Assembly: GCA_940671915.1 (NCBI GenBank)
Contig: CALNVZ010000174.1
Span: 23,414,300 to 23,478,299 of the forward strand
Reading direction: 5' to 3'
Source of the DNA: Paracentrotus lividus
Taxonomy: Eukaryota; Echinodermata; Echinoidea; Camarodonta; Echinidae
Length of the DNA: 64,000 nt
Positions 41,378 to 51,643 of the stretch are shown in pieces. Made by a program: the position numbers and the translations under genes. The number at the start of each line of letters is the position of its first letter. The first letter of the stretch is position 1. The notes under the pieces were generated by a model. It made no database searches. It was given only the letters and a program-made list of their open reading frames with translations, and was not told where the DNA came from.

Positions 41378-43329
41378 TAGGATATCTTTTCTTGCTGAAT
41401 GACACATTCCTGAGTATTCAAACCACAGTTTTTGTTTAAATCTCTTTCAAAAATGAAATAAAATAAATAAGTTATACATTCTATCTACCCCCCCCCCCCC
41501 TTCCCCTAATAAAAGGAATGTATCATAGGGGGGAACAAAAAATTTATAAAGAACATAACTCCAATTTTCTTTTTGTTTCAGATTGTCCCTGCACAGTCTA
41601 CATATATTGAAAGGAATATTGCAGATTAGATAGTCATCTTGGTTCAACATTTTTCAGGTTGTGGAGCTAATCCCATGTAGATACATTAACAAATATCTCT
41701 CAAGAAACTTGTCCCATATTTCAACTTTTGTGCTTATTAAAAAATGTATATAAAATTCCCAGATAACTTATCCTCATTTTATACATGTCATTTTTGGTAA
41801 TACTAAGTGATCTTTTTGCATTAAAATATATTTTGGAAAAAGACCTGGAAAAGTAACAAGTGTCAAAAGTTTAACATTCAAAATCAAAATCAAAGATAGA
41901 CTTCTGCATGTCATTAACAATAAGGATAATTCAGAATCTTTCTCAATCCAAAAAAACTACATTTTCTATTTATAAAATGATACATTGCAAAAACTAACAC
42001 TTTTTAATTGTACAAGTTCATGCCCTTTTCTGAATGTATACTTTTGCAAATGAACTACATATTGAATTTAATGTTTTATATATTTTTTGTAATTTGCAAT
42101 AAAAAGTGAGAGTCTACATGTAACCTGCAAACAGGATGGCATTATATGAATTTTACATGCCTTCTTCCTTCCTCATCAAACCACACAATGTTCTGGGTAA
42201 TTGTTTTAGTCACCTCTGAACAAAAATGAGCAACATTCAAAATAATTGAATACAAACATGCTTGATATTCAATTGTTTATTTCATATAATTAAATAAAAC
42301 AACGAACAATTTAAAATACTAAATTTTTGCATAGATAGTTAGTGACCAAATTGGTGTTTAGGTCACAAATCTAGTACTCTTTTGCTATCTCCAACTGATT
42401 GAGAAAGTTCTTTATGAAATTTTTGGACACTTCCGAAATTCTAGAACCTAACTTCATTTCCATGAATAATCTGAATGTACTTGATTCTTAAGGTACTTTT
42501 TTAAATTCATGAGTATATCAAGTCATTGCTTACAAAATGTAGCCCTTATTATGCACAGTAGAAATATACTCTCAATTTTAAAGAAAGTATCGTTGATGGC
42601 AATGTACTTTTCTAGAATTCTATGGAGCAATTTTCCCCTCTAAAAAACTCAACAATTAAAGATTTAAAATCAAAACAATACAATGCATTACAAATTGACA
42701 GCAATGTCATCACTCACTATTCACTTTTATCTATTACCTACCCTCATAAAAATTTAATAGGCAACTAACCCCCTTGACCATTTTCAATCCATTCATAAAT
42801 CCCCACTGTGTGAGCCCATAATAAATGGGTCAATCATCAACCCTCCATCCAACTCAAAAGTTGTATAACAGTTATGAAGCAAGCCACACTGAGCTAATCC
42901 TTTGTAAAAACACACTGGACACAACATGACCCACTTTCTGAGTGGTCAGTGGAAGGTCAGCTAAGGTCGCAGTGCACTTTGCCAGTGTCCAGTCAGCTGT
43001 GAGGCAGTCTATTATTGACCATTGCCCAGAAAACACAGGATGCGGTATTGCCAATAAATACCCCCTACCTCCTACTTGGAATGACTGTACACTTGAACTT
43101 GGGACTAGAGACAAATCCAAAATGGTGGACTTGCCAATGATAGGTGGACCCTTTGAATGTATGGCTGTAGTGTAACTAACATTCATGTTGCATGAATTAT
43201 ACTTGGTAGATCATACTACCATCATGAATGCACACTCATTTGTTGTTATCAAATCTACATCAAAACCTTTAATATTAATACTGCCTGTCATCATATTAAT
43301 ATATTTTCATCCTGTTGTGTAACAAAATA
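41378..43329. other. AT-rich intronic sequence, no gene recognised
   Basis: A C13 run lies at 41488-41500. The last part (42870-43190) is GC-richer, with open frames on both strands (42872-43186 minus, 42942-43175 plus) and repeated TCAGTGG/GGTCA-like words, but no recognisable protein. It may be regulatory. Confidence 0.45.
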
Positions 43330-44098
43330 CTGGTAATGGATTAAAACACCTTAATTTTTGATAAATTCCATGCGCCGCCAGTTGAATTTCGTGGGTCAAG
43401 TGCATCCTATATTCCCCGTATAGTTTTCTATGTCTGCAACGTGAACTATACGGTCAGTGTGTGGATTCCACTAATGTACACATCGTCTGCACTGCCAGAC
43501 ACTATGATCAATTTCAAGCAACCACACCGCTCACAAGGCCATTTTCAACAACAATTTCACATATAATGCACTAAAAATGATGATATTAGAATCATTTAAA
43601 TCAACAACAAGAATTTTAACGGCAGTATAATTGTTTGACTTTAACTGACTTCCCAGTTTTTGTCGAGTTTCTGGCGATGTTTTTCAAGTTTACCCGCGAT
43701 CGTCTGCGGGAAAAATAATAATCACGGGCAAGTTTGTGTATAAAAACGAAACCAAACACGTCTCGGCAGAATTTGTTTTTTACTTTGCAGTCGCATAATA
43801 AGAAACCCCCCAACTCAACGATTGTATTTGTGATAAAGTTACGTAATCAACCCTGTTATATTTTGCTCTCTTATCGTAAGAAAGGAGAAGAAAGTCGAAA
43901 CGTTGATCACGGCAATCACGGTCAATGTCGTCGACAATCCACGAGAATACGGTGACCGACAACCCATGCCAACTTGACCGGGGTATTGCCGGCTGCTGGT
44001 GGCCGAAGCGGTCTGCTAAGGACATCGACAAATAAAACCATGAAAATACACGAATTCCAGAAAAATGGGCAGAAATTGAAGAAATTATAAGAATGTAG
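43330..44098. other. CpG-rich start of intron 1 with a perfect hairpin
   Basis: CpG density rises toward the exon. CCGTATAGTT (43416-43425) and AACTATACGG (43444-43453) form a perfect 10-bp stem with an 18-base loop. Frames at 43616-44031 on both strands have no domain. This is likely part of the 5' CpG-rich domain of the gene, possibly with regulatory elements. Confidence 0.4.
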
Positions 44099-44104
44099 AC
44101 TTAC
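44099..44104 (-). other. Splice donor of exon 1 (GTAAGT)
   Basis: On the minus strand the exon ends ...ATGGCAG and continues GTAAGT, a full match to the metazoan 5' splice-site consensus for positions +1 to +6, with G at -1. It breaks the reading frame after the first base of codon 18 (phase 1), the phase I recall for vertebrate BCL11 and SALL exon 1. Reading through would reach an unrelated frame, so the donor, not a continuous ORF, explains the short coding stretch. Confidence 0.75.
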
Positions 44105-44156
44105 CTGCCATTGGTATTTTCAGCTGCTGGGGTTTGTCCTGCTTCCGGCGTGACAT
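44105..44156 (-). CDS. First coding exon (partial gene) of a SALL/BCL11/ZFPM-type zinc-finger transcription factor
   Basis: Seen: on the minus strand an ATG at 44156 opens 17 codons plus one base, reading MSRRKQDKPQQLKIPMA, and the exon ends directly at a GTAAGT donor (phase 1). It is the first ATG in at least 130 nt, an in-frame TGA lies 42 nt upstream (44196-44198), and position -3 is A, so the start is well fixed. Known: MSRRKQxKP(Q/R) at the very N terminus is the NuRD-recruiting motif of SALL1-4, BCL11A/B and ZFPM/FOG. It docks on RBBP4 through the RRK residues and brings in the histone deacetylase/remodelling complex for repression. In those families a short first coding exon carries just this motif, and the C2H2 fingers follow in later exons. 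Inferred: nuclear transcriptional repressor, transcribed leftward. KPQQL fits SALL or BCL11 better than ZFPM (KPRQI), but 17 residues cannot settle the paralogue. No fingers are visible in the window, so most of the gene lies outside it. Confidence 0.8.
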
Positions 44157-44228
44157 ATTTCGCCCGAAAAGCCGGGGAAGCGACGGACAGGACTCTCACA
44201 CGAACAAAGGCTGGAGTTACTATAAATG

Positions 44229-44238
44229 AAAATGGCGG
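44229..44238 (+). promoter_or_regulatory. YY1-like site (AAAATGGCGG)
   Basis: AAAATGGCGG matches the YY1 core (AAnATGGCGG). It lies 73-82 nt upstream of the start codon, within the presumed 5'UTR, reading against the gene. YY1-type elements near the transcription start are common in CpG-rich animal promoters. The match is by eye and occupancy is not shown. Confidence 0.4.
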
Positions 44239-44817
44239 ATTTCTTTCGCACGAATTCGGTGGGCAATTATCCACGATACACCTTTTCACCTGAACTTGAA
44301 GTCCATGCTAGTGGTCCATTCTCGCACTTTTATTAGCTTTCCTCTGGCCTATTTCCATTTGAAAAAAGTAGCAGTGCGACATGAATTAGTTTTGTTAACA
44401 AATATTTCGTTATTCAATCACTGTCACCGTTGTAAAAATTGGGAAAGTCCGTCGAACAAAATAGGTTAAGTAAATGTGGTGACGCGAGATCGGAGAGTGG
44501 CCAATACGCAAAGTGACTGGATCTTGGACATCCCACTAGCGGGATAAAACCCGGTGGTTACCACTCTATGCTTCACGAAATTCAGTCACAGGGGTCAAAA
44601 ATATGCACCCTTCATTCCACATAAAAAAGTTTGAGAGACGTAATAGCGATCGCTCTCGCGAGGTTGACGAGGAGATAGTTCAATTCCTCGAACTTAAAAA
44701 CTTTCATTCCAAATTTGGATATCTCTTTCTTTAAAACTCAAAATGTTGATAAACAGGTACTTTGCTTATAATGATGAAGATGACAAGTGCGAAGAATAAA
44801 TAGATCTGAAAAAGATA

Positions 44818-44821
<4 letters not shown>

Positions 44822-44864
<43 letters not shown>

Positions 44865-44880
44865 ATTAATATATATATAT
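44822..44880. repeat. (TA)n microsatellite
   Basis: An almost pure TA dinucleotide tract of about 59 bp with small interruptions near 44853 and 44867, inside the CpG-rich promoter region. It is likely length-variable. The short minus-strand open frame running through it (44738-45088) is an artefact of the repeat. Confidence 0.95.
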
Positions 44881-45129
44881 GCCTTATTTTTAAATAAATT
44901 GTTTTTCGGCTCTTCCTGGTGACAGGGTCTAGAGTTTTTAGTATTTTCGGATGAATATAGCGTGTTTTATGATTAACACATGCCGATCGCAAGTGAAATA
45001 ATGGACAAGAATTCGCCAAGAGAAGAGAAATCTTTATCTGACGTGAACCGCTTTGGGATGAAAGTGACTGGTGGTTACAGCATTCCATCTAGGGTTACCA
45101 AAACTATGAAGGGTCACAACTATCTCCGT

Positions 45130-45158
45130 ATTGGCTGACCGTATGTCACGTGACCAAT
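45130..45158 (-). promoter_or_regulatory. CACGTG E-box flanked by two CCAAT boxes
   Basis: CACGTG (45147-45152) sits one base from CCAAT (45154-45158), and a second box, ATTGG on the plus strand (45130-45134), lies 12 bp to the other side. The ATTGGTCACGTGAC arrangement on the minus strand is a classic composite of NF-Y and USF/bHLH-ZIP sites in proximal promoters. It lies about 1 kb upstream of the start codon, so it either marks a more distal transcription start with a 5'UTR intron or acts as an upstream element. Confidence 0.4.
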
Positions 45159-46502
45159 TATAGGCAACTTCAATATTCTTGGAGATGAACTTGTAGAGGA
45201 ATTAAATTATCTATCGCTGCCGCCACCCATTACGTGTAGTCATCCCTTTTCTTTCTCGCGCCGTATCTTCCTTTTGTCTTAGCGTCGGGTAGTAGCGCGC
45301 AGAAAGGTTCCATTCACACTTTTAGAAAGTGTTGGGTAACGGAAGAAATCGTTATTTCCATCCCAAAATGACCCCGTGACCTTGTATGATTTCTATGTCT
45401 TTTCGAAGAAGTTAGCAGTGTCGTCATCATGTTCATCACCAGTCGTAAAAATACTATGAAAACAGGGTCAAAGTGCAACAAGCGATGACTGGCGGTGTAG
45501 GAGGGAGTATAGCAGCCGACGCGCGATGCTCCTCTCGCTCGCTGCGTACATCAGACCGTAGAGGGAAGGATGCCTTCTTTACATTCAGTCATTAGAACTA
45601 GGTTGTTGTCCCTTACGTAGACGTACTGAATGACTTGAGCAAACCTCGGACCAATAGAAACACTCCGTCTTTCATCCCGTACGTCAAAGTATATCATGAA
45701 TGGAGCAACCCGCGCTCGTCGACGTAGTGGCTTTTACTACGCTTGTCGTCATATCGATCGTTTGAGAAAGAGAGAGTGAGAATAGAAGGAGAATGAGAAG
45801 TTATAGGATAGCGAAAAAGATCAGGAGAGGGGCAAAAACAATAATAAGTTCATAGTTCGATAAGAATAACGAATGTATTGTGGTCTCTGTGGTTTCAAAT
45901 CTTATTCAATATTGAACATACTCCGATGTATATACGACCTGCCAATATAATTTTTTACTATTGCCCGGCCGTGAACAGGTTGTTCTGCAACGTGTCAGAT
46001 GCATGGTAATTGGGATCATGTATACCGTTTAAAAGAAAACAAAAGAGGTTAATCTGCAAAATCGTGTGGTTAACTTCCGATCAAGATTAATTTAATGTTT
46101 TCAAGTCATTAAATGACATCGCGATTATTAGTAGCAACACTATACACGATGAATTATGAGCTTTCAATTATTGGCCTTACTTTTTTTTTATGAATGACTT
46201 GCTGTAAAAGAATAAATTTTATTTGCCTCTTTGCCTTTTATTTTAAAAAAGGCAACGAAAAAAAAAAAAAAAAAAAAAAAAGCGAAACCCTCCAAAAAAA
46301 CAACAAACAACAACAACAACAAGAAAAGAAAACAATAAAAAAAAGTTTGGATAATAAAATATCTGGACAGCATTATTCACTTTTATGTTCGAAGTAAACT
46401 TGAAGCATGCCATACATTAAACCACACAGTATCTTTTCTTGTCATCACGTTTGTACCCCAAAAATCCTGATATTTTCAATTATGATTTCTATAATTCAAT
46501 TA

Positions 46503-46610
46503 TTCCTTTAGTTCTCATTATAATTTTTATCATTAAACATTACTTATTGACATTCTTCCTTTAGTTCTCATTATCATTCTCATCATTAAACATATACTTA
46601 TTCACATTCA
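46503..46610. repeat. Tandem duplication, 53-bp period
   Basis: TTCCTTTAGTTCTCATTAT begins at 46503 and again at 46556. The two copies continue with similar ATCATTAAACAT and ACTTATTnACATTC. A diverged two-copy tandem repeat. Confidence 0.8.
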
Positions 46611-46750
46611 TTATAGGCCTACATTTTTAAGCATTATCATTTTTATTCTGTTATTATTTTCATCATGTGTTATTGAAATGTCACAGTGTCACCAGTGTTG
46701 TTATAAATATGGTCCCTTTTTTCATAAAAGAGTATAGACATTAATATATA

Positions 46751-46753
<3 letters not shown>

Positions 46754-46797
<44 letters not shown>
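46754..46797. repeat. (TA)n microsatellite
   Basis: About 44 bp of uninterrupted TA dinucleotides. The minus-strand Tyr/Ile-rich frame here is an artefact. Confidence 0.95.
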
Positions 46798-46799
<2 letters not shown>

Positions 46800-49462
46800 T
46801 TTTCATGCAGGACTATATACTGAACCACCGACGCATTGCGATTCAGGCGCTGGCCTTCCATGCTGCCAACGATGACTCAAATTGCGCCCTCAGTTTTCAA
46901 CTGCCAACATTAATTTTTATTGACAAAAGTGTTTTTTTCCCCCTCACTATAGTAAGCCTATATCTATAGGCCTATAATCTATACACACTTAACAGTTGTT
47001 GTTTTATTTATTTCAATTAGATTCTCTATGTGGTATTTAATAACTCATGGCAAAAATTAAAATCAAGTAAAATTTCAAACTTATCTTAAATAATCCCTTC
47101 TGTATCAATCTTGTCGATGCAAAACAAATTTGTAAACCAACCTAATTTTTTGGTTTCATTGAATTAAAGGAATCACAATTAAGCATTGTGTGATATACCA
47201 AAAGTACCTTTTTAGTTGAAACTAATCGGAAAAATCTCACAATCAAACGTTTGATATGACTTGTTACAAATGTTTTTTTTTTTTAATTTTTTTCTTTATT
47301 CAGTACTTTTATACGAATCAGAGTTTGTTTTGTTTTGTTTTGTTTTTTCTTTCTTTCTATCTTCGTGTCTTTTTCTCTTTCTCTTCTGTTTGTTGTTTCG
47401 AGTTGTTTTGGTTTGTTATTGCTGCTGTTTATTGCTGTTTTTTTTTGGGGGGGGGGGAGGGTAAGTGATTATTTTTTTTACTATTATTGAACAAACTATT
47501 TTCAATTAAAAGGAGGGTTGATAGTGGGTATATTGGCTCACTGAACATCAATATTCTCTCAATCAATTCAGTGAAATACATTAAAATTTTGTTCTGTGTT
47601 TTACTAATAAAGTTACGTGCCTGATAACATGAATGAATTATGTTGTAGAACTGTACAAAAAAAAAATATATATATATATGTCTTTTACACTGGAATCGCC
47701 CGAATGCGCACAATAGAATTAAACTTCATAAAGTTTCAGTGCTGATTATTAATATTATATATTTTTTTTATATACATATTCTAATTTTGTTAAGCGAAAA
47801 TTTTCAAAAGCATATGAGTAATAGCTTAAAAGGTTCGATATGAATATGTATTTTTTTTGGAGGAAAATGGGGAGTGCGCAAAAATAGTTTAAACTTGTTT
47901 GTATTCACATTCCATCATCATTATTATCCATACAATAAACGGCAAAAAAAGGGGAAATTTTATTTATTTGCGGTTTAATATACGAAAAGCACTTGGCTGA
48001 CCGATACGAAATAATGGATAATAATGTATACTTTTAGTATTTCATAGACTATCTGGGCAGTGTGTAAGCAAAATAAGATGTCCAATGGATATTTGTTAAT
48101 TTGTATTTGACGGAATAAAATGAGAATAGAATAGAATCAAATTCCTGCCCCTTCCCTGCGTGCATCCCCTCTCCTATATACTAGCCATCCCTCCACACAC
48201 TCACTTTCCAATCACTCCCTTATCCTTCCGTCGTCGAGTGCTTTCGACAAGTCTGCATAGAGGATGTGGTTAGGCTGACTCAGTGGTCAAGCAATGGGGA
48301 GAACATGGATGCCGACATTTCATAGCTCTGGGGTCTCTGATGGCATTTCATGTTCAGGGTTTGCCATGTGCGTTCCCATTGCCAAGATTAACATTCAAGT
48401 ATGCGTGCATGCACCACTCAGCCCCTGCATCCCTTCCACTTAATTCGTACATCCATACCCATGCTAGGTATATAGACGTACACGACTATACAGGACACCC
48501 AAGATAAAGCGGAACCCAAATGGTCAGTCGTTGTGCTTTGAATGAAAGCAAATACTAAAATGTGAAATGCACCATTTCAAAGTTCAATCTTTCGTCTGTG
48601 TGATGACACCTAAATATAATTCGCAAGAATTAACAAGAAGAACGTTTGAAATCAAATTGTAAAAATGAGATTGCGCAAAAGATGTGGACAAGATTTCCAA
48701 AAATGTATACCTTTTTGAACAAAGGGGTGGTTGATTAGATTTTATTTTATTTTCATTGATCTATTCATTGGTTTAGTCACCAAATCTGTCAGGCACGGGT
48801 TATTGTCATTTCCACTGCCATATCCAGTGCTCTGATCTGCACAATCTGATTTTGGCAATTAAATTTCAAACTCGTTTTGCTCATCCATGCGTTGCTCTTT
48901 CGTCTTGTATTACGTGTTAAAAAAAGGAAAGGAAAAACGAACTTAAATGCGGTGCAATTAATATCTCATTGATTGCTTGCTTTTGACAAAAGAAATGACT
49001 AAAAATTCGAGGTCCGCTTTTTCTAGGACGCACTGTAGAATATCGCAACTTGCAATTGACATGATTGCGTCGATTACCACCAAATATCGGCAGTGGGAAT
49101 AAAAACGCCATTCTCGTTTACCTAGATTGGCTATACACTATATGAATGTTGAATGTGGCGCTATGCAGGTCGCTTATCACTGGAACTCTAACCTTGAACG
49201 CTTCATGATGCGACACTGTTTTCTCATTTACCTCCCTCTGCTCGACCAGTCCCGTAAATGTTATTTCAGACATTTTAAAAAGGGCATTGGCTAGTGCCCC
49301 GGTCACACTCGCAATATCAAACTAATTAGGGCCTACATTACGTCTATGCCTGAATGGACATGGTGAGCCCGGTGACCCCTGTTCTATACAGACTGTATAT
49401 TTTAAAAAATGGTATAGTAGGGGCCAGGGAAAAATAATTTAGGTATGAAATCTTCTCATATG

Positions 49463-50487
49463 CTTTTCAGACTGCAGTTAAAATCCTTAACCCCAGGAAA
49501 TAGGTAGGGCTAAGGGGGGGCCTTAGTACCACCTATTTCCCTGGGGTTAAGCTTAGCACGCTTCGGTTTCAGACTGCGTTTTACCAAAGTAGGCTAGCAC
49601 GGTAATTAGTACGGTACTATCTGGCCCTGCTAAAAAGCAGGGTTAGCCGGGTAATTGCGGAGTTAGCCGGGCAATTGCGGTGCTAAGAGTTTGCAGTCGG
49701 AAACCAAACCGTGTCTAAGAAAAAGCGGGGCTAAGCATTAGCCAATCAATGAAAATGTGGTCATGAATATGCATAATTTTCTTAACTTGATAACACAAAT
49801 ATAGAGAAAAACAATGAATAACTAAGGAAAAAGAGAAAACAATGAATAACATAAGGAAAAATGGAAAAACAATGAATAACATAAGGAAAAAGAGAAAAAC
49901 AATGATAACATAAGGAAAAAGAGAAAAACAATGAATAACATAAAGAAAAAGAGAAAACAATGAATAACATAAGAAAAGATAAAAGCAATGAATAACATGA
50001 GGAAGAAAGAAAAAAACAAAGATAACATAAGGAAAGAGGAAAGCAATGAATTAAAACATTGAATAACATAAGGAAAAGAGAAAAACAATCTAAAACATAA
50101 GGAAAGAGAAAAAACAAATGAATAACATAAGGAAAAAGAGAAACAATGAATATAATAATGAAAGAGAGTAAAATAATGAATTACATAAGGAAAGATAAGA
50201 AAAACAATGAATAACAAAAGGAAAGATAGAAAACATAGATAACATAAGGAAAGAGATAAAAACAATGAAGAACATAAAGAAAGAGAGTGAAATCATTGAT
50301 ATTCATAATCCAGCAAATAGTATGGGGTTAAGGAAATACCCAGTGTGAAAAGCATAGAATTCTTAACCCCGGCTAAGCAAATAGTATGGGGTTAAGAAAC
50401 ACAGTCTGAAAGCAAAAAAGATAGTACGGGGTTAAGGATAGTATGGGTTAAGGATAGTACGGGGTTAAGAAATAACAGTCTGAAAAG
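49463..50487. mobile_element. 1 kb TIR element nested in the mariner MITE, with repeat core
   Basis: Starts CTTTTCAGACTG and ends CAGTCTGAAAAG (12-bp perfect TIR), followed on both sides by CTTAACCCC-type words. The right end carries five subterminal units of the form ATAGTAYGGGGTTAAG (about 50319, 50378, 50421, 50439 and 50454). The left end carries TTAACCCC...GGGGTTAA and repeated GTTAGCCGGGYAATTGCGG. The centre is a minisatellite. No transposase. CAG-ended TIRs suggest hAT or a related family, but a target duplication is not clear. Confidence 0.7.
49804..50289. repeat. Minisatellite, 27-31 bp unit, about 17 copies
   Basis: Degenerate tandem copies of a unit close to ACAATGAATAACATAAGGAA followed by AAAGAGAAA. 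The purine-rich strand contains few stops on its complement, giving four overlapping minus-strand Phe/Ser/Leu-rich frames (up to 147 codons) that are repeat artefacts, not membrane proteins. Confidence 0.9.
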
Positions 50488-50903
50488 GGTACTAGAGGAT
50501 GTGTGTATGTGGTACCAATCAAAAGCCAAAATATTTTTCTTGCTGATGCTTTTTGTTTTGTATAATTTGCTTTTTGTAAAAACAAAAGTTATGCTAAGGT
50601 TTGTGAGGAGCTAATCAAAATTACACACATCTATTTGTTCGGAGCTTTGAATTCATGGCCATATGTGCATGATGTGCGAAACCTATAGAAAAGCCATAGA
50701 AAAGCATGCGCAAATAATTTTTATTGATTCTAGAAAATTGATCATATCTCTAGATCTACAGCACCGAATGAGATGGAAAACTTGCAGGAGAAAGCATAAC
50801 TTTCCCTTTCTATGAAAATATCAAGCACTACATGATTGTGATTAATTTTCATATACTTTAAATATGTTTTCCAACTGTACTATTTTATTTGTTACAGTCT
50901 GTA

Positions 50904-51130
50904 TATTAAAAACCTACCTCAGATCGGATTCTGTCGCCTCAGAGGTCAGAATGAATATTTTTCGTACCTGATGTCCCTTCCAGCAAACCCCTGTTTATTT
51001 CTAAAACCTGCCTCGGACCCATCCGAGGTAAGGAATCTTCTGCTTACATCGCCTGCAGGGTTAGGGTAAGGGTATATGAGCTTTAAGTCACGTTTATGGT
51101 AGGCTATAGTGTATAGTTCTAAGTCTAGGG
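50904..51130. other. Spacer between mobile elements
   Basis: Two related stretches, AAACCTACCTCAGATCGGAT (about 50911) and AAACCTGCCTCGGACCCATC (about 51004), suggest a diverged short duplication. CAGGGTTAGGGTAAGGG near 51056 is telomere-like but too short to call. Confidence 0.4.
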
Positions 51131-51367
51131 TTATGCTACAGTCACACAGACACTTACGTATAGATACGTTTTTGTTTGTTTTAATCTTATTTCATCTTCT
51201 ATTCTATCATTTCTTATGTATTTCTTTGTTTTACTGGATGAACAAAATTATCAATATTTCCATTGCTGAGTATGACGGGTAGGCATCAGTGGGGTCCGCA
51301 GAAAAGAAATAATTTTTGGACGCAACGGAACGTAACTATACGTAAGTGTCTGTGTGACTGTAAGCAT
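51131..51367. mobile_element. 237-bp TIR element, copy 1 of a head-to-tail pair
   Basis: Begins TTATGCTACAGTCACACAGA and ends with the inverse (TCTGTGTGACTG, then a slightly mutated TAAGCAT). The interior GTATTTCTTTGTTT and GGTAGGCATCAGTGGGG match copy 2. The left inner TIR has decayed after TATAGATACGT. Non-coding MITE. Confidence 0.8.
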
Positions 51368-51605
51368 TTATGCTACAGTCACACAGACACTTACGTATAG
51401 ATACGTCCGGTTGCGTCCAATATTATTTCATCTTCTATTCTATCATTTCTTATGTATTTCTTTGTTTAACTGGATAAACGAAATTATCAATATTTCCACT
51501 GCTGACTGTGAGCGGGTAGGCATCAGTGGGGATCCGCAGAAAGAAAATAATTTTTGGACGCATCGGGACGTAATATACGTAAGTGTCTGTGTGACTGTAG
51601 CATAA
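51368..51605. mobile_element. 238-bp TIR element, copy 2 of a head-to-tail pair
   Basis: Better-preserved copy. The left TTATGCTACAGTCACACAGA continues to ACTTACGTATA and GCGTCCA, and the right end is its inverse over about 60 bp (GACGCATCGGGACGTAATAT, then ACGTAAGTGTCTGTGTGACT, then GTAGCATAA). It directly abuts copy 1 in the same orientation. The open frames (51354-51605, 51450-51638) are shadows. Confidence 0.85.
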
Positions 51606-51643
51606 AGTCAGTATTTCGACCAGCCATGCCAGCTGCATGACCA

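Larger units (their letters stand above)
1..44104 (-). other. Inferred first intron of the zinc-finger gene (5' part; acceptor not in window)
   Basis: Everything left of the donor lacks a recognisable continuation of the gene. I saw no minus-strand open frame with C2H2 spacing (CxxC...HxxxH), nor the CGQC-type finger expected soon after the N terminus in this class. The sequence is AT-rich, low in CpG and carries scattered MITEs and microsatellites. The simplest reading is an intron longer than 44 kb. Long first introns rich in enhancers are common in developmental regulators. A small exon under 60 codons could still be hidden here, and other transcripts may lie inside. Confidence 0.5.
44157..45770 (-). 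promoter_or_regulatory. CpG-rich 5'UTR and promoter region of the zinc-finger gene
   Basis: Immediately upstream (on the minus strand) of the MSRRKQ start, CpG density rises sharply against the flanks, with clusters around 44140-44260, 44480-44560, 44640-44680, 45200-45310, 45480-45560 and 45640-45760. The first 130 nt before the start contain no ATG. A TAATAAAAG stretch on the minus strand (44328-44336) is a weak TATA-like candidate that would give a 5'UTR of roughly 150 nt, but no initiator can be fixed. The block is interrupted by a (TA)n tract at 44822-44880. Divergent transcription toward higher coordinates is possible, but no exon was recognised there. Confidence 0.5.
45771..49386. other. 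Upstream flank: AT-rich DNA with simple repeats
   Basis: No gene recognised. Contents are an A24 run (46258-46281) followed by CAA-rich sequence, a 53-bp tandem duplication (46503-46610), a (TA)n microsatellite (46754-46797), a T9-G11 junction (47438-47457) and, near 48105-48137, GGAATAAAATGAGAATAGAA, which could be a degraded retroelement tail. The open frame at 48283-48507 shows no family resemblance. Confidence 0.5.
49389..50901 (+). mobile_element. Mariner-type MITE, copy C, split by a 1 kb insertion
   Basis: The left part (49389-49462) and right part (50488-50901) align with copy A in the same order. Shared words include ATTTAGGTATGAAATCTTCT on the left, and GTGTGTATGTGGTACC, TTTGTATAATTTGCTTTTTG and CTATTTTATTTGTTACAGTC on the right. 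TA flanks the ends (49387-49388 and 50902-50903). The copy is more diverged than A and B and is interrupted by the element at 49463-50487. Confidence 0.75.

Noticed and set aside
44101-44289. 62-codon minus frame overlapping the MSRRKQ exon
   Set aside because: A different frame that starts with GTG and ends at the TAA inside the GTAAGT donor. It is the shadow of the real exon.
49822-50265. 147-codon minus frame resembling a hydrophobic membrane protein
   Set aside because: It translates the purine-rich minisatellite at 49804-50289. Overlapping frames of the same composition exist in the other phases.
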